This document shows, piece after piece, positions 58,594 through 64,000 of a stretch of 64,000 nt of DNA. A program made the translations under genes and the position numbers. Location of the stretch: positions 8,304,220 through 8,368,219 of the forward strand of contig NC_054558.1 in assembly GCF_017654505.1 (NCBI RefSeq), written 5' to 3'. Source of the stretch: Polyodon spathula. Its lineage: Eukaryota; Chordata; Actinopteri; Acipenseriformes; Polyodontidae. The notes under the pieces were generated by a model. The model was not told the origin of the DNA. It saw only the letters and a program-made list of their open reading frames with translations, and made no database searches. Every line of letters begins with the position of its first letter. Position 1 is the first letter of the stretch.

Positions 58594-61500
58594 CGATATA
58601 AGATTTCGGATCCGGTAAGTCTTTTTTTTATTATAATACTGTCGTCACTAAGGAGATCTCCTTTTATATGAACTTAAAACTGGGTAAGCCATGAGGAGCT
58701 CTGGTAGCGAAAGTTGAGTTGTGTTTTAACAGCAAAAGTTCGTGAGTGTTGTGGGTGTCATGTCTTAACAAAAGTACATTACTAGTTCATTAATAATCAA
58801 CCACAAAATTAAAAAAAAAAAGATGTAAAGCTGGTACATTCGTATCTCGGAGAAACTGGAGAAACGGATAACGACATAGAACACTACAGCACTGAAACAC
58901 TATGATTAAAAAAACAAACTGTACTGCCGAACCTCGTCTTCTTTAATGTTACCATCACAAGGGTATCCATGTATTATAAAAATCAATAGATGGGCCTCTT
59001 CAGTGAGTTACAAGAAAACAATTCCCTCTCGGGGTTTCTGTGACAGTTTATAAATGACTCAACTTCGCTCTCGTAATTGATGACGTCACAGGAACCCTAG
59101 ATGAAATTATTTTCCTGTAACTCACTGAAGCCCTATATGGGATAGGATGGGCTATATCAGGGATTTATACATGATGGGATGCACAACAAGGGAGTCTTCC
59201 GCAATTCCGTTCTGGGATTGCAGGATTCAAACAGGAATATTTAGAAGCCCAGCTGCATGTTCGGATGGATGCAGGGATTTCTTAATGTATCCCAAAATGA
59301 TGCTTATAGACGTTTCTGTCCCATTTGGGTCTGCATTGAAGCTGAACATCAGCAGCACAGAGAAATCCTTGCTCTATTACGGGCTCATTGTGGCGTGTGA
59401 CTTGTGATTACCGTGGCACGAAGGCTTTGAATTCACAAGACTGAATGCAAACCTGCAGATGTTTTTCCTAATCCTCTCATTTGTTTACAGCCCGGGGGTC
59501 ATGCAAATCCAGCTAATCTGCCAGAGAATTGCCCTCACTCCCTGTTTGCAAGTCAGTTTCCGCAGCAGCTGCCTGGAAAATCAATACACTTAAAATTAGG
59601 AAGAGGAACAGGTCTCATGACAATGCTAAAAGAGTGCCATAAAGCCCCTTCTAAAAAGATGTGCAGATAAAGCGAATCCTGTTGCAAAGTGCGAGCTGTG
59701 CTAATCTTGGACACACGCGAGTCTTGGACTGTCCAGTGTTATTTAGGTAGGGTAGTCCAAGACTAGTGCTAATCAGCTGTGCATATGAATTAAAAAGGAC
59801 TGTACTTCTACTGTAAAGCATGTCACTGATCTAAACATTATCTATAGCGTTGCTGATCCCTTTGCATTAAATCTACAGAAGTCGGAGTGAGTGATTTCCA
59901 GTCACTGACATCTTCCCAACGAGCTTCCAACATGGACAGGTCCCTCAGTTATGATCAACCAATGAGTTTTCGAGTTCCTCTTCCTATCCAGGCTCGCATG
60001 GGTTAAAGGTCACTTGCTTGCCGAATAGAAACCCATTACCATTCCAAGATAATTAGAAAAAGAAAAAAAAATCATGTTGCCAATTTGTGAAAGTGCTCAG
60101 CTGTGAAATGCAAAGCCGATGCATGCATTTCTTTTTCCAGTCCAGGTCTGTGCTTGTTTCTTTTTTTTTCTGTTTCTTGCTGGCTGGGTAATGTTCAGGA
60201 GCCAGGAGGAAATGAGTTCCGGGGGTAGTGAGCTGAGGGAAATGGGAATTGTTCACACCTCTCTCCGACCCACGCCATGCACGCAAAAGTAGAGAGGAGA
60301 AGAGAAACATTACTGGCAATGTGGAATAGAAATTGAGCAAATGGTGTCAATCAGCCTGTTCTTTGCAGATTTTAATTGGGTTAAATTTGCAGTGGGAATA
60401 GCACATAGAAATTGTGATGAATACAAGAGATTCTCTCATTTTGTTTTGTACATTGGGTGGTCGAAAAAAAAATTAGTTGGTATGGTTCCAGGCACTGTGA
60501 GCCTTCGCTCGGGATTAGAAGCAGGGAGATGCAGCTTAAACAGAAGCCTTCCAGACTACAACGTGTCACTGCATTTCCAACAATGGGTTACAGCGTGCTA
60601 CATGAGTATTACTATATAGCAGAAATGTTTATGACATTATTTTGTAAGCTTTTATAAATAGAGTTCACATATTCTAGCTGTGAGCAGTAATTGTTGGTTG
60701 TGCTCTGACGTTTTTCTGCTGTAGTTTTCGTCAGGTTATTTGCAGTTAGCTGGCAACTCACCGGCGTGTGACGAAACTGGCTCTCAGCCCGCTGTCCTCT
60801 GGTCCAAGCTGTTTTCTGTATGGTGCAGGAAATTAACACAGCGGTAGGATGTGATTAATAAGGAGATCAACATTAGCCACTTACAGCCGTCACATACTGT
60901 ATTATCTAGACACTCCTCCTACAGCCACTGGGTTCAGCAGTCTTAAAGACTAGCCGCAGTTACATTGAAGTGGCTATAGCTAAGAGATGCAGGCATGTCA
61001 CGAGTCTTCTCTGTGGTGGACTTCCATCCACTACATCGGTCTCAAATGGGCCGAATTTGTAATCAAGTGATGATTATTACTTTACTGGAGTTCAATATTG
61101 ATTTTGGCAACATCTGATTACTGCAAATTCATATGCATTTTGATAGAATTTCATTGGATTTCAGCGACATCTGAATAGCTCCTGTTGTGTAGTTATTTTG
61201 TGGTTTTGCCAGTGGTACTGTATTGAATACTATGATGTTTTTTTTTTTCTTATGGCAGGGGTGACCAAGGAGGTGACCCTTGTTCCCCACTGTGGCACCT
61301 GCTCTAATATACGATCCTTGTATTAACACTGTAATGGCATGACTGTGCTGTGAAGGGTGTGTGCTCTTTATCAAGGGAGAACCGTGTTCTTAACAGACAG
61401 CGGGATCTCTTTCAACAATGGACAGCTTGGAAAATGCGCTAAAGAAGAAAAAAAAAACAGCATGCTATCCTGACCTTTTAAGCGGCTGTACAAAACGCTA

Positions 61501-62012
61501 ACCGCCATCTCCTTTGTGGAATGCAGGGGTTCCCAGGGGTTACCTCAGAAATTGGGGAGAATCTGAATTCTTGGGATTGTGCTGTCCACTTCGTTTACAG
61601 CGCTCGAGTGCAGACAGGCTGACCTATTGCGAGTTGAGGACAGCTGGAATTTTTCCCATGGACAATGCAGCTGCACCAGATGTGTTTGTCAGTCTTGTTT
61701 GAAAGTGATTTGGGGTGGAAAGTAAGTAAGAAATGCAGCCATACAAACAGGTTCAGCTGCCCATAGTGACTGCAGTACTAATTATCCCAGTAAGGCTCTG
61801 TGCCAGAGATGTCTATATTGCGGTTAGCCTATAGGTCGTAACTCATCCCTTATCCCTCATCCGTGGTAGGGGTGCCAGTGAAGGAACAGGGTAATATTTC
61901 CTCTTTAGTCTCCAAGGCCAGACTGACACATCTCCCTTATTATTGACACTCGGACAAATAGGAACAAATGCTGTTGTCAATACTCCCACAATGGTTATTG
62001 ATGATGCTATTT

Positions 62013-62036
62013 AAAAAAAAAAAAAAAAAAAAAAAA
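62013..62036. repeat. A24 homopolymer
   Basis: Twenty-four A, no recognisable body. Confidence 0.9.
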
Positions 62037-64000
62037 TTATCCAAAAGTAGCAGGTTTTTGTTTTCTACCCGTTAACACTTGAAATTGGTGCACTGCAGTG
62101 TCATTCTGGAATCTGTGAGGTCAGAGTTCAGGGGTCGGAGGTTAAACGTCTGAGTAAATAAAACACATAAGGTCAGCTTCTTGACAGCAATGAATACGAG
62201 TCATGTGATTAAAGGATCCATCAACTTAGAGGCTTTAGTAGAGGGCCAAGTGCCTGTTTTTTTTTGTTGCTATGCATGCAAGACTGAGTGCTGTGAGATG
62301 CAACCTTCAGAGTTCACTGGGAGGTTATGAAAATGAAATACATTGTTCCCCAACGTGCTACAACAGTTTCTGTGTTCTCCTAGATGTAAAGCTGTAATAA
62401 TACATTTGGAATATGCATATTACTTTAATGATTGATCAGTACTGGACATGACACAGGGAAGGCATTGAAGGGCCCAAGTCTATTTTTCATGTTCTGTTGC
62501 TTCATGTGCCTGGAATATAACCGCTGACTTTGTAAATATCAGAGGCTGTCTCGGAGAGCGCTGGGTTATGGGCACGGGAGCTAAATGTTTAAGGCCAGGC
62601 TGGAAGGAAGTCCTGGACCGGAGTAGCTGTCCGAGACGATCCACATACTGTATAAGCTTCTTGTGGCATACATTTACCACATAGGCAGCCTTTTAGAAGT
62701 GCTTGCCAGAGGAGTCTTTTGTTTAGAGTGGCACATTAAATGTTAGAAATCTCATGCTTATTTGCTTTGCTAAACGCTTGTGCCTCAGTGGATTTTGACA
62801 TCCCCCTCTATTGAGTACAGCAAAGCTATTGCATGGGTCACGTCTCCTTTTTCAAAGTGTATTCACTGTGTCAGTTTAGCTTTGTGATGACACCTTTCTG
62901 GGGGGAAAAAAACAAAAAAATCTATTTTTGTGAATTTCACACATACATGAGCGCGCAGATGCAGACCTGAGTCAAATCGAATAACTTGCCGGGCCATTAT
63001 CACAGGGTTATACTTCTCAACTCATCAATGATAAAAAATAAATAAATTATAATTTGGAAATTGAAAAGTTCCAGAATTTCTAGTCTAGGTTTGAATCCAC
63101 AGAATGTGGAACGCACTGCTATCAGAAATGATGCGTCCTACAAAGGGTTACAATTTTTGGTTTGGGACTTCTGTATTTATAAACGGTGTATTAAAAAATG
63201 ATGTAGTTATATTTTGTCTTATTGAGGGTGCGAGTCGCTGGCGTCCTTTTTAAGCAGTCTGTCTGTGTTGCTGACCCTGAGAGTTTCGAGTGTCTTCTTG
63301 CTGCCTCTGCCCTTTGCTTTCTCTCGAGGGAGGTCGAGGGAGGGCACAGATAAATCCTACGCAAGCATGTGATGAAATCCACACTTTATAAGTTTAAACA
63401 AAATGGTACAATCAAGAAAAATGGGTGAATAAAGAATGTATGTTATTGCGCTAGGGTGGGGGTATACACATTAGTTGCTAACATGAAAGCATAGTGCCAG
63501 AGTCTAGGTCAGGGTCAGGCAAGCAGGGTCATAGCAGAAGGTCAGGGGCAGGGGTATCAGTAGGACGAGCTAGGGAGAAGAGATGCGTTTTGAGGGAGGA
63601 GTGGAAACTACACAGTGTGGGTGACTGTTTTTTGATAAGTGGGAGTCTATTTCAATGAAGGGGAGCAAGAAGGGAAAAGGAACAGAAACAGGATTGGGCA
63701 CAGGGCGAAGGTGGGATAGAGAGGAACAATAGGGATTGGGAGTGTAAGGGACGTGGAGGAACATATGTACTGTATGTGTTGTAAACACTGGCGAGGGATT
63801 TATCGACTTGAACGCAAACTCACCCTCCTGTTAAAAATGAGCACTGTTTAAAATGCCAAAAAAATCTGTCAAACCCAAGAATTAAGTGATGTGCCAAATG
63901 CTCTCGAGCTCTGTTCATTAGTGCAGCATAACTGTCTACTGCGTGCCTGCCTGACTGCCTTGTCTCTTTGAGGATTAGCTGCCCCTTCAGTTCACTCAAA

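Larger units (their letters stand above)
55049..64000 (+). other. plxna2: plxna2 intron 3, partial
   Basis: Starts with GTAGGG; no end within the window. A stop at 55265-55267 in the read-through frame is followed by AATAAA at 55337-55342. Contains the MITE at 57268-57779, the AT palindrome at 58498-58593, a G13 run near 55807-55817 and A-runs. Segments 59000-61990 and 62040-64000 show no gene, RNA or mobile element that I can support. Confidence 0.85.

Noticed and set aside
61250..61300. GGCAGGG followed by GTGACCAAGG, considered as the start of plexin exon 4 (expected VTRVPVESC)
   Set aside because: The translation after VTK does not give VPVESC or the PSI cysteines, and no matching donor follows.
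1..64000. CRISPR arrays, operons, prophage or other prokaryotic systems
   Set aside because: The window is vertebrate DNA: split gene with GT-AG introns, SINE/LINE/Tc1 content and microsatellites. The tandem arrays have no spacer structure.

Overview
This is vertebrate genomic DNA carrying the 5' end of one split gene, a plexin-A receptor on the + strand best matched to plxna2. Three coding exons are supported directly by reading frame, splice sites and protein identity: 12073-13275, 16208-16390 and 54914-55048. All three junctions are phase 0, and together they encode 507 residues: the start Met, a signal peptide and almost the whole sema domain. The introns are about 2.9 kb, 38.5 kb and more than 8.9 kb. 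The PSI, IPT, transmembrane and GAP exons lie beyond the right edge. The first coding exon has a 3' splice site at 11965, so at least one non-coding 5' exon and the promoter should lie upstream. I could not place them in this window.

The organism is most likely a ray-finned fish. Reasons: fish-like introns packed with Tc1/mariner-type elements and palindromic MITEs, an L2/CR1-type LINE fragment at the left edge, tRNA-derived SINE pieces, and many microsatellites. Two repeats (14611-14740, and the SINE at 24778-24990 and 49372-49697) look to me like those of non-teleost fishes such as sturgeon, gar or bowfin, but that is a memory-based impression.

Layout. 1-430: LINE reverse-transcriptase remnant, minus strand. 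431-11965: upstream intron or 5' flank, with a 72-bp tandem array (4905-5345). 11966-13275: first coding exon, with a 26-C tract just before the ATG. 13276-16207: intron 1, with a Tc1-like MITE ending 149 bp before exon 2. 16391-54913: giant intron 2, with a 1.6-kb near-perfect palindrome made of two half-transposons (28266-29879), a second palindromic element (30045-30492), a third (48438-48694), two SINE copies, simple repeats and a few candidate regulatory clusters. 55049-64000: start of intron 3, with a pogo/Tigger-like MITE and a long AT palindrome.

I do not see a new multi-gene system here: one developmental receptor gene dominates. The most unusual sequence objects are the head-to-head Tc1 palindrome whose two arms share a lost catalytic Glu, the tRNA-length minisatellite, the C-tract and start-stop uORF in the plxna2 leader, and a set of exceptionally long C/G homopolymers. 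Two unrecognised minus-strand reading frames in intron 2 (43004-43225, 46711-46950) are flagged as weak candidates for something coding.
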